64,000 bases of DNA from Ruminococcus sp. GTDB lineage: Bacteria; Bacillota; Clostridia; Oscillospirales; Ruminococcaceae. Positions 43,725-54,872 of the stretch are shown here, piece after piece. The stretch is from the NCBI GenBank assembly GCA_017626015.1, contig JAGAJO010000010.1, forward strand, positions 1-64,000, written 5' to 3'. Below the pieces are notes generated by a model. That model did not search any database. It saw nothing but the letters and a program-made list of their open reading frames with translations, and was not told the origin of the DNA. The first letter of the stretch is position 1. Every line of letters begins with the position of its first letter. The position numbers were made by a program, and so were the translations under genes.

Positions 43725-44628
43725 CTATTCATATAAAGCCGATTTAGAGATCTCAGGAATAAGAATAGATAAGTTTCTATCAGAACAGGACATAGGCGTT
43801 ACAAGATCTGCCGTTCAAAAGCTTATAGACGGCGGTTTTGTTCGGGTAAACGGGAATATTGTTGAAAAGAATTACAAGCTAAAAAACGGCGATATGATCG
43901 TTGTTGAAGTCCCTGAGCCTGAGGAGCTTGACGTAAAACCGCAGAATATTCCTATCGAAATTGTATATGAGGACGACAGCCTGCTCGTTGTCAACAAACC
44001 AAAGGGTATGGTCGTGCATCCTGCGGCTGGGAATCCCGACGGTACTTTGGTAAACGCTTTGCTTTATCACTGCAAGGGTCGGCTTTCTTCGATAAACGGC
44101 GTAATACGTCCCGGAATAGTCCATAGAATAGATAAAAATACCAGCGGATTGCTTATGGTCGCTAAAACGGATAAAGCTCATAACAGTCTTGCCGCTCAGA
44201 TAAAGGAGCATAGCTTCACAAGAGAGTATCAAGCAATTTTACTTGGCAGACTTAAAGAGCATGAAGGAGTTATTGACGCACCGATCGGCAGAAGCAGATT
44301 TGACCGTAAGAAAATGTGTGTAACGGAGCTGAATTCAAAGAATGCAGTTACCCATTATAACGTGCTTGATGAATTTGGTCAGTATTCTCTGGTTCAATTC
44401 AGACTTGAGACCGGCAGAACTCATCAGATAAGGGTACACAGCGCTTACCTCGGACACCCGGTGCTTGGGGATGACGTTTACGGAAAACCCTTTAAGGGCT
44501 TGGATGGTCAGTGCCTTCATGCCAAGAAGATCGGTTTTGTTCATCCGGAAACGGAAAAATATATGGAATTTGACAGCGAGCTGCCGGAGTATTTTAAATC
44601 AGTGCTGAAAAAGCTCATGAAAGGATAG
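43717..44628 (+). CDS. RluD-family 23S rRNA pseudouridine synthase
   Basis: This 303-residue enzyme isomerises uridine to pseudouridine in 23S rRNA. The N-terminal S4 domain (IRIDKFLSEQDIGVTRSAVQKLIDGGFVRVNG) precedes the catalytic domain with HRIDKNTSGLLMVAKTD, holding the catalytic Asp, and RLETGRTHQIRVHSAYLGHPVLGDDVYG. It overlaps lspA by eight bases, the same arrangement as Bacillus lspA-ylyB. Exact target uridine not known. Confidence 0.93.
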   Translation: MSSYSYKADLEISGIRIDKFLSEQDIGVTRSAVQKLIDGGFVRVNGNIVEKNYKLKNGDMIVVEVPEPEELDVKPQNIPIEIVYEDDSLLVVNKPKGMVVHPAAGNPDGTLVNALLYHCKGRLSSINGVIRPGIVHRIDKNTSGLLMVAKTDKAHNSLAAQIKEHSFTREYQAILLGRLKEHEGVIDAPIGRSRFDRKKMCVTELNSKNAVTHYNVLDEFGQYSLVQFRLETGRTHQIRVHSAYLGHPVLGDDVYGKPFKGLDGQCLHAKKIGFVHPETEKYMEFDSELPEYFKSVLKKLMKG

Positions 44629-44632
44629 CTAT

Positions 44633-45451
44633 ATGTTTGAAGATATAAACAAGGTTCTTCTTATCACGGATATGGACGGAACTTTTCTTCCCAAAAGCAA
44701 GATCCCGGGAGTTAATTCGCTGAAAGCTATTGCGGATTTTCAATCAAGGGGCGGAAAATTTTCCATTGCAACAGGCAGAGCAATTCAGGCTGCCAGGCAG
44801 TATTTTAATTCTTTTTCTGTAAATTGTCCCATAATAATGTGCAACGGCGGAATGGTTTATGATTTAAACAATAAAAAGCAGATCTACGATGTGTTTGTTC
44901 CCGAATACACAAGGGAAATAGTTAAGGCTGTTTTATCCGATAATCCCGATGTTGGCTGTGAAGTTCTAACGCTTGACAATGTGTATGTTCCGCAGATGAC
45001 GGAGATGGAGGCCGTGCATAATGAAATCTGCATGGTCGATCCTGTAATCTGTACTGTGGATGAGATTCCGCCTGATTGGTATAAGGTGTTGTTTGCAATA
45101 GAACCTGAGAACATGGAACGCCTTATAAGCTCTGTAAAGGGTAAGAACTGGACAGGCGTGGAATTTGTTCGTTCCAGCAGCGAATATTATGAGATACTGC
45201 CGATGAATATTTCAAAGGGCTATGCTCTAAAAAAAATGCGTGAAATATGCTCTTTGGAGGATTTTACAATTGTCGCTATGGGAGATTACAACAACGATCT
45301 GGAAATGCTTAAGGTAGCCGATTTTTCAATTTGCCCTTCAAATGCTGTTGACGAGATCAAAGCGGTGTCAGATCTGATACTTCCGGTCTCCTGCGAGGAA
45401 GACGCAGTATGTGCTGCAATCAAATATATATATAAACAGTTAAAAAATTAA
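44633..45451 (+). CDS. Cof-type HAD family phosphatase
   Basis: A 272-residue HAD hydrolase with a C2-type cap. Motif I is LLITDMDGTFLP (nucleophile Asp and general acid Asp), motif II is FSIATGR, motif III is the Lys of SKGYALKKM, and motif IV is VAMGDYNNDLEML. Such enzymes dephosphorylate sugar phosphates or flavin and pyridoxal phosphates; the substrate cannot be told here. It starts four bases after the pseudouridine synthase and may be the end of the division operon. Confidence 0.88.
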   Translation: MFEDINKVLLITDMDGTFLPKSKIPGVNSLKAIADFQSRGGKFSIATGRAIQAARQYFNSFSVNCPIIMCNGGMVYDLNNKKQIYDVFVPEYTREIVKAVLSDNPDVGCEVLTLDNVYVPQMTEMEAVHNEICMVDPVICTVDEIPPDWYKVLFAIEPENMERLISSVKGKNWTGVEFVRSSSEYYEILPMNISKGYALKKMREICSLEDFTIVAMGDYNNDLEMLKVADFSICPSNAVDEIKAVSDLILPVSCEEDAVCAAIKYIYKQLKN

Positions 45452-45470
45452 TAAATTATGGAGGTTTTTT

Positions 45471-46310
45471 ATGGACTCTACATTAAAAAAACAGCTGCAA
45501 ATCACTGCCTGTAAGGTCAGGCTGGGAATTCTTGAAGGCGTTTTCAATGCAAAATCCGGACATCCGGGCGGTTCGCTTTCTATTGCAGATCTGCTCACAT
45601 ATCTGTATTTTGCAAAGATGAACGTATATCCTGACAAGCCTGACGAGCCTTCAAGGGACAGATTGGTGCTTTCCAAGGGACATACCGCTCCCGCACTTTA
45701 CTCAACTCTTGCTCAGAAGGGATTTTTCCCGGAAGAGGAACTTAAGAGCCTCAGACATATAGGCGCTCTTTTGCAGGGACATCCATGCATTCACATTCCC
45801 GGTGTGGATATGTCTTCCGGTTCGTTGGGACAGGGAATTTCCGTTGCCTGCGGAATGGCTCTTTCGGGAAAGATCTCTGACAGCACGTATAAGGTATACA
45901 CAATTCTCGGAGACGGCGAAATAGAAGAGGGTCAGGTGTGGGAGGCTGCAATGTTTGCGGCTCACTATAAGCTTGATAATCTTGTTGCCATTGTCGACAA
46001 TAACGGACTCCAGATCGACGGAAAGATCGAAGACGTTATGTCCCCCTATCCGATCACAGATAAATTCAGCGCTTTCGGCTGGCATGTGATCGAAGCGGAC
46101 GCACATGATTTCGACTCGCTCGAAAAAGCGTTTGACGAAGCTGAGACCATTGCAAATCAACCTGTTTGTATTGTTATGAAGAGCGTTAAGGGCAAGGGTG
46201 TTTCCTTTATGGAGAATAATGTTTCATGGCATGGTTCCGCCCCGAATGCCGAGCAGTATGCACAGGCAGTTTCTGAGCTTACGGCGCAGCTTAAAGAATT
46301 GGAGGGTTGA
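45471..46310 (+). CDS. Transketolase, N-terminal (thiamine diphosphate-binding) subunit
   Basis: A 279-residue half of a split transketolase. It matches the first domain of TktA-type enzymes: HPGGSLSIADLLTYLYF, DRLVLSKGHTAPALYSTLA, GSLGQGISVACGMAL, and the ThDP motif GDGEIEEGQVWEAAMFAAHYKLDNLVAIVDNN. The pentose pathway reaction moves two-carbon units between ketose donors and aldose acceptors. It needs the next gene for its pyrimidine domain. GGAGG precedes the ATG. Confidence 0.95.
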   Translation: MDSTLKKQLQITACKVRLGILEGVFNAKSGHPGGSLSIADLLTYLYFAKMNVYPDKPDEPSRDRLVLSKGHTAPALYSTLAQKGFFPEEELKSLRHIGALLQGHPCIHIPGVDMSSGSLGQGISVACGMALSGKISDSTYKVYTILGDGEIEEGQVWEAAMFAAHYKLDNLVAIVDNNGLQIDGKIEDVMSPYPITDKFSAFGWHVIEADAHDFDSLEKAFDEAETIANQPVCIVMKSVKGKGVSFMENNVSWHGSAPNAEQYAQAVSELTAQLKELEG

Positions 46311-46314
46311 AAAA

Positions 46315-47262
46315 ATGGCTGATGTAAAGAAGATTGCTACCAGAGAAAGCTACGGCAATGCGCTTGCCGAGCTTGGTGATAAATACGAAAATCTTTATGT
46401 TTTGGACGCTGACCTTGCAGCAGCTACCAAGACGGGTATATTCAAGAAAAAATTCCCTGACAGATTTTTTGACTGCGGAATTGCCGAGGGCAATATGATG
46501 GGCGTTGCCGCCGGACTTGCGGCAACGGGTAAGATCCCTTTTGCCTCAACCTTTGCGATGTTTGCATCCGGAAGGGCTTTTGAGCAGGTAAGGAATTCTA
46601 TAGGATACCCGCATTTAAACGTTAAGATCGGTGCTACTCACGCAGGAATTTCCGTGGGTGAGGACGGTGCGACTCACCAGTGCAACGAGGATATAGCTCT
46701 TATGAGAACTATTCCGGGAATGACGATCATCAACCCTGCGGACGATATTGAAGCCAAGGCTGCCGTTGAAGCTGCGATCCTTCATGACGGACCTGTTTAC
46801 ATGAGATTCGGAAGACTTGCCGCTCCTGTATTCAACGATCCTGCGACATATAAATTTGAGTTGGGAAAGGGTATACAGCTAAGGGAAGGCAGTGACATTA
46901 CAATAATTGCCACTGGTCTTATGGTTGCCGAGGCTATTGAGGCGGCTAAGACGCTTTCTGCTGACGGTATCGACGCTGCGGTTGTAAACATTCACACGAT
47001 AAAACCGATAGATGAGGAGATCATTGTCAACGCAGCAAAGAAAACAGGACTTATTCTTACGGTGGAGGAGCATAGCGTGATCGGCGGACTGGGCTCTGCA
47101 GTTGCGGATGTTCTGGCGCAGAATTACCCTGCAAAGCTGATAAAGATAGGCGTTAACGACGAGTTCGGACATTCGGGTCCGGCGGTTGATCTGCTTAAGG
47201 AATTCGGACTTTGTGCAGAAAATATTGTTTCAGTAGCAAGCAAAGCAGTTAGATCCAAGTGA
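46315..47262 (+). CDS. Transketolase, C-terminal subunit
   Basis: This 315-residue protein is the pyrimidine and C-terminal part of the split transketolase. YVLDADLAAATKTG, DRFFDCGIAEGNMMGVAAGLA, FAMFASGRAFEQVRNSIGY and GATHAGISVGEDGATHQCNEDIALMRTIPGM are conserved. EEHSVIGGLGSAVADVLAQN lies in the last domain. The ATG at 46315 follows GGAGGG and begins five bases after the first subunit ends, allowing equal synthesis. An in-frame codon at 46198 is inside the first gene. Confidence 0.95.
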   Translation: MADVKKIATRESYGNALAELGDKYENLYVLDADLAAATKTGIFKKKFPDRFFDCGIAEGNMMGVAAGLAATGKIPFASTFAMFASGRAFEQVRNSIGYPHLNVKIGATHAGISVGEDGATHQCNEDIALMRTIPGMTIINPADDIEAKAAVEAAILHDGPVYMRFGRLAAPVFNDPATYKFELGKGIQLREGSDITIIATGLMVAEAIEAAKTLSADGIDAAVVNIHTIKPIDEEIIVNAAKKTGLILTVEEHSVIGGLGSAVADVLAQNYPAKLIKIGVNDEFGHSGPAVDLLKEFGLCAENIVSVASKAVRSK

Positions 47263-47268
47263 TAAAAG

Positions 47269-47304
47269 CGGCATTCGGGATATGAACTTCCGAATGCCGT
47301 TTAA
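47269..47304 (+). terminator. Terminator of the transketolase pair
   Basis: CGGCATTCGG (47269-47278) with CCGAATGCCG (47290-47299), followed by TTTAATATTTAA. Confidence 0.75.
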
Positions 47305-47376
47305 TATTTAATGAGTTTTTATTTTACCTTCTGCGATCGCTATGGAAACGCTGTAAAACGAGACAGAGTTTGATTT

Positions 47377-47404
47377 TCACATTTTTTTTGTGTTGCCGTA
47401 TAAT
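47377..47404 (+). promoter_or_regulatory. Candidate sigma E promoter of yunB
   Basis: TCACATT (47377-47383), 13-base spacer, CGTATAAT (47397-47404). Sigma E consensus is about KMATATT and CATACAAT with 13-15 bases between. It stands just upstream of a known sigma E regulon gene. Confidence 0.5.
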
Positions 47405-47428
47405 AATTTATGATTGGACGGTGATATA

Positions 47429-48052
47429 ATGAGCGCATACAGATCAACAGTGAAATGCAAGTTCTCATATCTTGTTTTGTGCATACTGACCGCCTTATGT
47501 CTTGTGATCGTTTCTTTCTTTTCTCAGCTGGGACGTCATATTGAAGAGATAGGAGAATACAAAGGCAGAGAAGCGGCAAACAGCGTTATTTCAAGAGCTG
47601 TTGAAAAAAGCCTTAAAGACTTTTCCAATACCGAATTTATTACTGTTTGCAGAGACAGCGAGGGAAAAATCATTTCGGCGGACGTAAACTCGGCGGAGGT
47701 AAACGGTATACAGAACGCTCTGGCAAGAGAGATCAACTTACAGTTAAAAAATCTTGACGATGAGAAGGAAAGTATTCCTATCGGTACTCTTACAGGAATT
47801 ACATATCTTTCGGGAAAGGGTTTTGACGTCGGACTGAGATTTCATCAGCTGGGAGCTGCAAATTATGAAATGAAAAGCAGTTTTGAAGGTGCTGGAATAA
47901 ATCAGACCAAATTCAGGCTTTATATCCATGTTGATACTGAAATAAAGTCTGTTCTCCCCGGAAAATCTTCCGAAGTGACGGTAAGTGCAGATTATCTTGT
48001 TGCTGAAACCGTTATAATCGGCGAGGTTCCGGAAATGTATCTGTCAAAGTAA
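47429..48052 (+). CDS. yunB: Sporulation protein YunB
   Basis: This 207-residue mother-cell sporulation protein has one N-terminal membrane segment (about 10-32) and an external or intermembrane domain. Typical segments are KGREAANSVISRAVEKSL, IISADVNSAEVNGIQNALA, IPIGTLTGITYLSGKG and FRLYIHVDTEIKSVLPG. Loss of yunB in Bacillus lowers sporulation; molecular role is unknown. The start ATG 47429 follows GGACGGTG; a TTG at 47414 is the other in-frame choice. It is monocistronic, with a candidate sigma E promoter. Confidence 0.9.
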   Translation: MSAYRSTVKCKFSYLVLCILTALCLVIVSFFSQLGRHIEEIGEYKGREAANSVISRAVEKSLKDFSNTEFITVCRDSEGKIISADVNSAEVNGIQNALAREINLQLKNLDDEKESIPIGTLTGITYLSGKGFDVGLRFHQLGAANYEMKSSFEGAGINQTKFRLYIHVDTEIKSVLPGKSSEVTVSADYLVAETVIIGEVPEMYLSK

Positions 48053-48059
48053 AAAATAC

Positions 48060-48088
48060 TTGTAATTTACAATAAAATATGGTATAAT
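48060..48088 (+). promoter_or_regulatory. Sigma A promoter of ligA
   Basis: TTGTAA (48060-48065), 17-base spacer, TATAAT (48083-48088), with TGG directly before the -10. Confidence 0.78.
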
Positions 48089-48090
48089 AA

Positions 48091-50103
<2,013 letters not shown>

Positions 50104-50177
50104 ACGGGGTATATGTATGTGTGCCGTTTGCATAGGCACAGATATTTTCAAAAAGTATGAAATGGGAGTGATACTGC

Positions 50178-50732
50178 ATGGAGCCGTTATTTACATTAAA
50201 AACAACCATAACAGAGGAACAGTACCGCAGGGGAGTAGGCTCGGGAATAAACAGGATACGGTTTAATATACTTTCTGTTTTTTTTGTCGGAGTAGCTATA
50301 TTTTATGCGTATCAGACCTATTCTCTGATCGCTATGCGGGGCGTTTATGCCGACGATGCAGAGATCTATATTCTTAACGGATTTATCTCGGCAATGTCCG
50401 TATATTTTGCGGTAAAATTTTTGAGGCTTCCTAAAAAGGTCATTCAGAATGCGGTAAATCAGGTGGCAGTAAAAACCGGCTCCACAACGCTGAAAAGCGA
50501 CCTGTTTTTTTACGAAAATGAGATCGTAAATAAAGCTGAAAATTCTCAGAATGAAGGTCATGTATCTTATGCCGATGTATCGGAGATAAGGGATTTCGGG
50601 GATTTTCTGCTGTTTCAGAGCATAAGGAATGTCGCAGTTTATCTTAATAAAAATCAGGTCCCTGATTATCAGGGCTTTCAGCAGTTTATTATTCAGAAAT
50701 GTCCCGCTGCAAAGTGGAAAACTATATATTAG
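50178..50732 (+). CDS. YcxB-like membrane protein
   Basis: A 184-residue protein with two membrane segments (about 30-50 and 66-85) and a soluble C-terminal domain like the YcxB C-terminal domain: LFFYENEIVNKAENSQNEGHVSYADVSEIRDFGDFLLFQ, then PDYQGFQQFIIQKCP, a PH-like pattern. Function unknown. GGGAG precedes the ATG and it lies 12 bases before gatC. A small TGTGCC/GGCACA hairpin occurs between ligA and this gene. Confidence 0.72.
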   Translation: MEPLFTLKTTITEEQYRRGVGSGINRIRFNILSVFFVGVAIFYAYQTYSLIAMRGVYADDAEIYILNGFISAMSVYFAVKFLRLPKKVIQNAVNQVAVKTGSTTLKSDLFFYENEIVNKAENSQNEGHVSYADVSEIRDFGDFLLFQSIRNVAVYLNKNQVPDYQGFQQFIIQKCPAAKWKTIY

Positions 50733-50744
50733 GAGGAATGTAAA

Positions 50745-51014
50745 ATGAACATTGACATCAGACACATTGCCAAGCTGGCAAGGCTCCGTATTGAGGACGA
50801 CCAGCTTGAAAAGTTTGAATCTGAAATGCAGAATATCGTCAATATGGTAGAAAAGCTTCCCGATATCGACGATGAAATGACGCTGGACGAAAACAATCCC
50901 ATGAAGCTTCGTGAGGACGTCATTTGTGAGGAAAAGCTTACCAGACAGGAGCTTATGCAGAATGCCCCTAAGGTAAAAGCAGGCTGTCTTGTCGTGCCTA
51001 AAACAGTAGAGTAA
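50745..51014 (+). CDS. gatC: Aspartyl/glutamyl-tRNA amidotransferase subunit C
   Basis: An 89-residue subunit that wraps around GatA and stabilises GatCAB. IRHIAKLARLRIEDDQLEKFESEMQNIVNMVEKL is the conserved helical part; NPMKLREDV lies in the belt region. GGAGGAA before the ATG. The complex converts Glu-tRNA-Gln and Asp-tRNA-Asn to the amide forms, so this organism probably lacks glutaminyl-tRNA synthetase. Confidence 0.95.
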   Translation: MNIDIRHIAKLARLRIEDDQLEKFESEMQNIVNMVEKLPDIDDEMTLDENNPMKLREDVICEEKLTRQELMQNAPKVKAGCLVVPKTVE

Positions 51015-51026
51015 GGAGTGTTGAAT

Positions 51027-52484
51027 TTGGAACTTTATGAGAAAAATGCATGGGAGCTTTCCGAAATGCTTAAATCAAAGGAGATCAGCTCCGCAGAGCT
51101 TACAAGATCTGTTTTTGACAGAATAAAGTCAGTGGAGGATAAGGTCGATGCTTACCTTACTCTGAACGAGGAAAACGCAATCGAGACAGCTTCGGAGATC
51201 GATAAAAAACGCTTGGCCGGGGATCAGCTTTCCGATCTTGCAGGTATTCCTGTGGGAATTAAGGACAATATTTCTACAAAGGGTCTGAGAACGACCTGCG
51301 CCTCAAAAATGCTGGAAAATTATGTTCCGCCATTTAACGCAACTGTCATGGATAAAATGACCAATGCGGGAGCTGTTATAACAGGAAAGCTTAATATGGA
51401 TGAATTTGCTATGGGCTCCTCAACGGAAAATTCATACTTCAAGCCGACCAGAAATCCGTTTGATACGGAAAGAATACCGGGAGGATCGTCCGGCGGTTCT
51501 GCCGCATCTGTTGCGGCGTGCGAAGCGGTGGTATCACTTGGCTCCGATACCGGCGGATCTATCAGGCAGCCGGCTTCATACTGCGGAGTCGTTGGTTTAA
51601 AGCCTACCTACGGTTCGGTATCAAGATACGGACTTGTTGCGTTTGCTTCCTCTTTGGATCAGATCGGACCTTTGGGCAGGTGCGTTAAGGACGTTGCAAT
51701 GGTACAGTCTGTTATTGCAGGTCATGACGGTATGGACGCAACCTCCGCTTACAGGGAGTATCCGGATTACGCTGCGGCTCTTAACGCAGATATTGATGGA
51801 CTGAGGATCGGTCTTCCTAAGGAGTATTTCGGCGAAGGCATAGATCCGTTTGTAAAGCAGTCCGTACTTAACGCAGTAAAGGAAATGGAAAAGCAGGGCG
51901 CTGTAGTCAAGGAGATCTCGCTGCCTTCAACGGACTATGCGCTGTCTTCATATTACATTATTTCCTCAGCCGAGGCATCTTCAAACCTTGCAAGATACGA
52001 CGGAGTAAGATACGGCTTCAGAGCTGAGAATTACGACGGACTTGTGGATATGTATGAGAGAACACGTTCAGAGGGATTCGGAGATGAGGTCAAAAGAAGG
52101 ATCATGCTCGGTACCTTCGTTCTGAGTTCCGGCTTCTATGACGCATATTATAAGAAAGCAAAGCTTTTGCAGAGACGGATACTCGGGGAATTTACAAGTC
52201 AGTTCCGGGATGTTGATGTGATCGCAACGCCTACCGTTCCCACGACTGCATTTAAGATAGGTGAAAACACCGATGATCCGCTGAAGATGTATGCCACGGA
52301 TATATGTACCGTTACGGTCAATATTGCAGGACTTCCCGCAATAAGCGTACCCTGCGCATATGATGAAAAGGGACTGCCCGCAGGACTTCAGCTTATCGGA
52401 AACAAATTCACCGAGCAGACTCTTCTTAACGCCGCTTACGCATATGAATGTATTTCAGGCGGATTCAGAAAGCCTGAGCTTTAA
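51027..52484 (+). CDS. gatA: Aspartyl/glutamyl-tRNA amidotransferase subunit A
   Basis: This 485-residue amidase subunit releases ammonia from glutamine. The Ser-cisSer-Lys triad is seen as Lys in [21 protein letters not shown] and [16 protein letters not shown] with the nucleophilic Ser in the last two. I choose TTG at 51027, since AAGGAG ends 8 bases before it and the protein then begins with the conserved [18 protein letters not shown] at 51018 would overlap that site. Confidence 0.96.
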   Translation: MELYEKNAWELSEMLKSKEISSAELTRSVFDRIKSVEDKVDAYLTLNEENAIETASEIDKKRLAGDQLSDLAGIPVGIKDNISTKGLRTTCASKMLENYVPPFNATVMDKMTNAGAVITGKLNMDEFAMGSSTENSYFKPTRNPFDTERIPGGSSGGSAASVAACEAVVSLGSDTGGSIRQPASYCGVVGLKPTYGSVSRYGLVAFASSLDQIGPLGRCVKDVAMVQSVIAGHDGMDATSAYREYPDYAAALNADIDGLRIGLPKEYFGEGIDPFVKQSVLNAVKEMEKQGAVVKEISLPSTDYALSSYYIISSAEASSNLARYDGVRYGFRAENYDGLVDMYERTRSEGFGDEVKRRIMLGTFVLSSGFYDAYYKKAKLLQRRILGEFTSQFRDVDVIATPTVPTTAFKIGENTDDPLKMYATDICTVTVNIAGLPAISVPCAYDEKGLPAGLQLIGNKFTEQTLLNAAYAYECISGGFRKPEL

Positions 52485-52502
52485 GACAGGAGGGCTAGAA
52501 AA

Positions 52503-53942
52503 ATGGTTAAAGGTTATGAAGTTGTTATAGGTCTCGAGGTTCATGCGGAGCTTAACACCGATTCAAAAATATATTGCAGCTGCAAAAATCAGTTCGGTCT
52601 GGAGGTAAACTCTCAGGTATGTCCGATTTGTATGGGTATGCCCGGAACTCTTCCTACGCTGAATAAAAAAGTCGTCGATTACGCTATAAGAATGGGACAT
52701 GCTCTTAACTGTTCTATAAACAGGGTGTGCAAGCAGGATAGAAAAAATTATTTCTATCCCGATCTTCCCAAGGCGTACCAGATCTCCCAGGCGGAGGTAC
52801 CGCTTTGCGAAAACGGATATGTTGATATTCTTGTGGACGGCGAGGAGAGAAGAATAGGCGTCACAAGGATCCATATTGAGGAGGACGCAGGAAAGCTGCT
52901 CCATTCGGATAAATTTGACGGCGTTTCGCTGGTAGATCTTAACCGCTGCGGAGTACCGCTTATAGAAATTGTTTCCGAGCCTGATATGAGATCATCTAAG
53001 GAAGCACACGTTTATCTGGAGACGCTAAAGTCTATTTTGCAGTATCTGGGAATATGTGACTGCAAAATGCAGGAGGGTTCTATACGCTGCGATGTCAACG
53101 TGTCGGTTCACAAGCCGGGCGAGCCTATGGGAACACGTTCGGAGATGAAGAACGTAAACAGCTTTTCCGCTGCGGTAAGAGGTATCGACTACGAGGTGGA
53201 AAGACAGATCTCCGTTCTTGAAGCAGGCGGAACGATCGTGCAGGAAACACGCCGCTGGGACGATGTCAAGGGCATAAGCACTTCTATGCGTTCAAAGGAG
53301 GACGCTCAGGATTACAGATATTTCCCTGAGCCTGATCTGCTTACCATTGTTGTTGAGCAGGAGAGGGTAGACGAGCTTAAGGCTACGATACCTGAGCTTC
53401 CTAATATAAAGATACTGAGATACGTCAAGGAGTTCGGTCTTAATATCAAAGACGCTACATTTATTGCCGAGTCGGTGGAGCTGGCGGGATTTTTTGACGC
53501 TTGTATGGCAAAGGGCAGATTCGGAGCTAAATGCTATACAACATGGATACTCGGGGAGCTTGTCAAGTTTATGAACGAAACAGGCAAGACACTTGCAGAC
53601 ACAAAGCTTACTCCTGAAAATCTTACCGACCTTGCAGAGGTCATTGAGAATAAGACGATCTCCAATGCGGGAGGAAAGAAAGTATTTGCGGTCATTCTGA
53701 ACGAGGATAAGCCTGTTGCTGAGATCATAAAGGAGCAGGGACTGGCTCAGGTATCTGACGACAGTGTTCTTGAAAAGATCGCTGACGAAGTTCTTGCAGC
53801 AAATGAAAAGTCTGTAAACGACTATAAGGGCGGAAAGACCAATGCGCTTGGATATCTTGTTGGACAGTGCATGAAAGCGTCCAAGGGCAAGGCAAATCCG
53901 GGAAAAATGAAAGAGATCATACTGAAAAAGATCGGAGAATAA
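52503..53942 (+). CDS. gatB: Aspartyl/glutamyl-tRNA amidotransferase subunit B
   Basis: This 479-residue subunit binds tRNA and activates the acyl group with ATP before amidation. The N-terminus YEVVIGLEVHAELNTDSKIYCSC is diagnostic; CPICMGMPGTLP provides zinc ligands, and GVTRIHIEEDAGK with DLNRCGVPLIEIVSEPD lies in the kinase core. The C-terminal tail domain (YLVGQCMKASKGKANPGKM) contacts the tRNA elbow. GGAGGG precedes the ATG, 18 bases after gatA. Confidence 0.97.
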   Translation: MVKGYEVVIGLEVHAELNTDSKIYCSCKNQFGLEVNSQVCPICMGMPGTLPTLNKKVVDYAIRMGHALNCSINRVCKQDRKNYFYPDLPKAYQISQAEVPLCENGYVDILVDGEERRIGVTRIHIEEDAGKLLHSDKFDGVSLVDLNRCGVPLIEIVSEPDMRSSKEAHVYLETLKSILQYLGICDCKMQEGSIRCDVNVSVHKPGEPMGTRSEMKNVNSFSAAVRGIDYEVERQISVLEAGGTIVQETRRWDDVKGISTSMRSKEDAQDYRYFPEPDLLTIVVEQERVDELKATIPELPNIKILRYVKEFGLNIKDATFIAESVELAGFFDACMAKGRFGAKCYTTWILGELVKFMNETGKTLADTKLTPENLTDLAEVIENKTISNAGGKKVFAVILNEDKPVAEIIKEQGLAQVSDDSVLEKIADEVLAANEKSVNDYKGGKTNALGYLVGQCMKASKGKANPGKMKEIILKKIGE

Positions 53943-54073
53943 TATACATCTGAAATAAGCTGCTTCCTGTGCGGAGTTGTGATGTCATCATTAAAAATCA
54001 GGAGAAGTAAATTCCGGCTTATCGTATGAATACTTCTACAGAAGGAAATATAAGTTAAGGGAGGTGATGTTAT

Positions 54074-54787
54074 ATGAAAAAAATTCATATTCATCCCTCC
54101 CTTTTGGCTTTTTTATCTGTTGCACTTATGATGCTTTATCTGCATTTGACCAGACCCGATAAATGGTTTCATGACGGATTAATGAATCACAGTCTGAAAG
54201 AGATACGTCTGTTTTTGATCTTAAGGCTGTTAGCACTTATTCCGTTGTCAGCTTTTTATTTTTATTCCTGTGTGAAGTTTGCACGGTGCGTTCAGTCATA
54301 CAGCGAAAAATGGGCTTCCGATCCTGTCTGGCGGGCTGCGAGTATAAAAAGAAAGCAAACTTCATATCTTGGAAAGGGGGCAGTCCCTGTTTACTTTTTC
54401 ATGATATGGTTTTTTCTTTGCTTTTGTGGCAGCGGAATGTACAAACCGGTTCTTTCTTATTATTCTACGCCGTTCTCAGATATTTCCGCTGTTATCAATA
54501 TAACCAAGGATCTCAATGCCGAGCCGCAAGAAGTTCGGTGCAGCAGCTGTTGGGGTGGCAGAGCACTTTTTCCTTATACAGCTGAATCGGGACAATTGTA
54601 TGATCAATATCTGAACGGATTGAAAGGGGATCGTGAATATCTGGAGTCGGTATCCGAAGAAATGACGATTTTGCAGCATAGAAATAACTGTATGGTAATT
54701 GTGTACTATCCCAATTCAAGAATTATTAAAGACGTATTTATTGAGGATACAGCAAGCACTGCACTGAAAACGGCAGACGGAAAATGA
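54074..54787 (+). CDS. Membrane protein of unknown function
   Basis: A 237-residue protein with three likely membrane segments (about 9-25, 45-67 and 107-125) and a C-terminal part of about 110 residues, probably outside. I see no known domain. CSSCWGG in the soluble part gives a CxxC that could bind metal or form a disulfide. The ribosome binding site GGGAGGTGATG is strong. It lies 131 bases after gatB, with no promoter I can call, so it may be read from the gatCAB transcript. Its end overlaps a terminator stem. Confidence 0.6.
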   Translation: MKKIHIHPSLLAFLSVALMMLYLHLTRPDKWFHDGLMNHSLKEIRLFLILRLLALIPLSAFYFYSCVKFARCVQSYSEKWASDPVWRAASIKRKQTSYLGKGAVPVYFFMIWFFLCFCGSGMYKPVLSYYSTPFSDISAVINITKDLNAEPQEVRCSSCWGGRALFPYTAESGQLYDQYLNGLKGDREYLESVSEEMTILQHRNNCMVIVYYPNSRIIKDVFIEDTASTALKTADGK

Positions 54788-54806
54788 ACCGTCTGCCGTT
54801 TTTTAT
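54767..54806 (+). terminator. Terminator after the unknown membrane protein gene
   Basis: AAAACGGCAGACGG (54767-54780) and CCGTCTGCCGTTTT (54789-54802) with a U-run beyond. The stem begins inside the coding end. It is symmetrical enough to also work for mutS2 from the other side. Confidence 0.88.
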
Positions 54807-54814
54807 AATGTAGT

Positions 54815-54845
54815 CAATACCGAACAACCATTGTGTGCGGTATTG
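54815..54845 (-). terminator. Hairpin downstream of mutS2
   Basis: CAATACCG (54815-54822) with CGGTATTG (54838-54845). Read from mutS2 it is followed by ACTACATTATAAAAAACGG, not a clean U-run, so the neighbouring hairpin may do the main work. Confidence 0.5.
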
Positions 54846-54872
54846 CCTTATAATTTATATCGGATCTGTAGC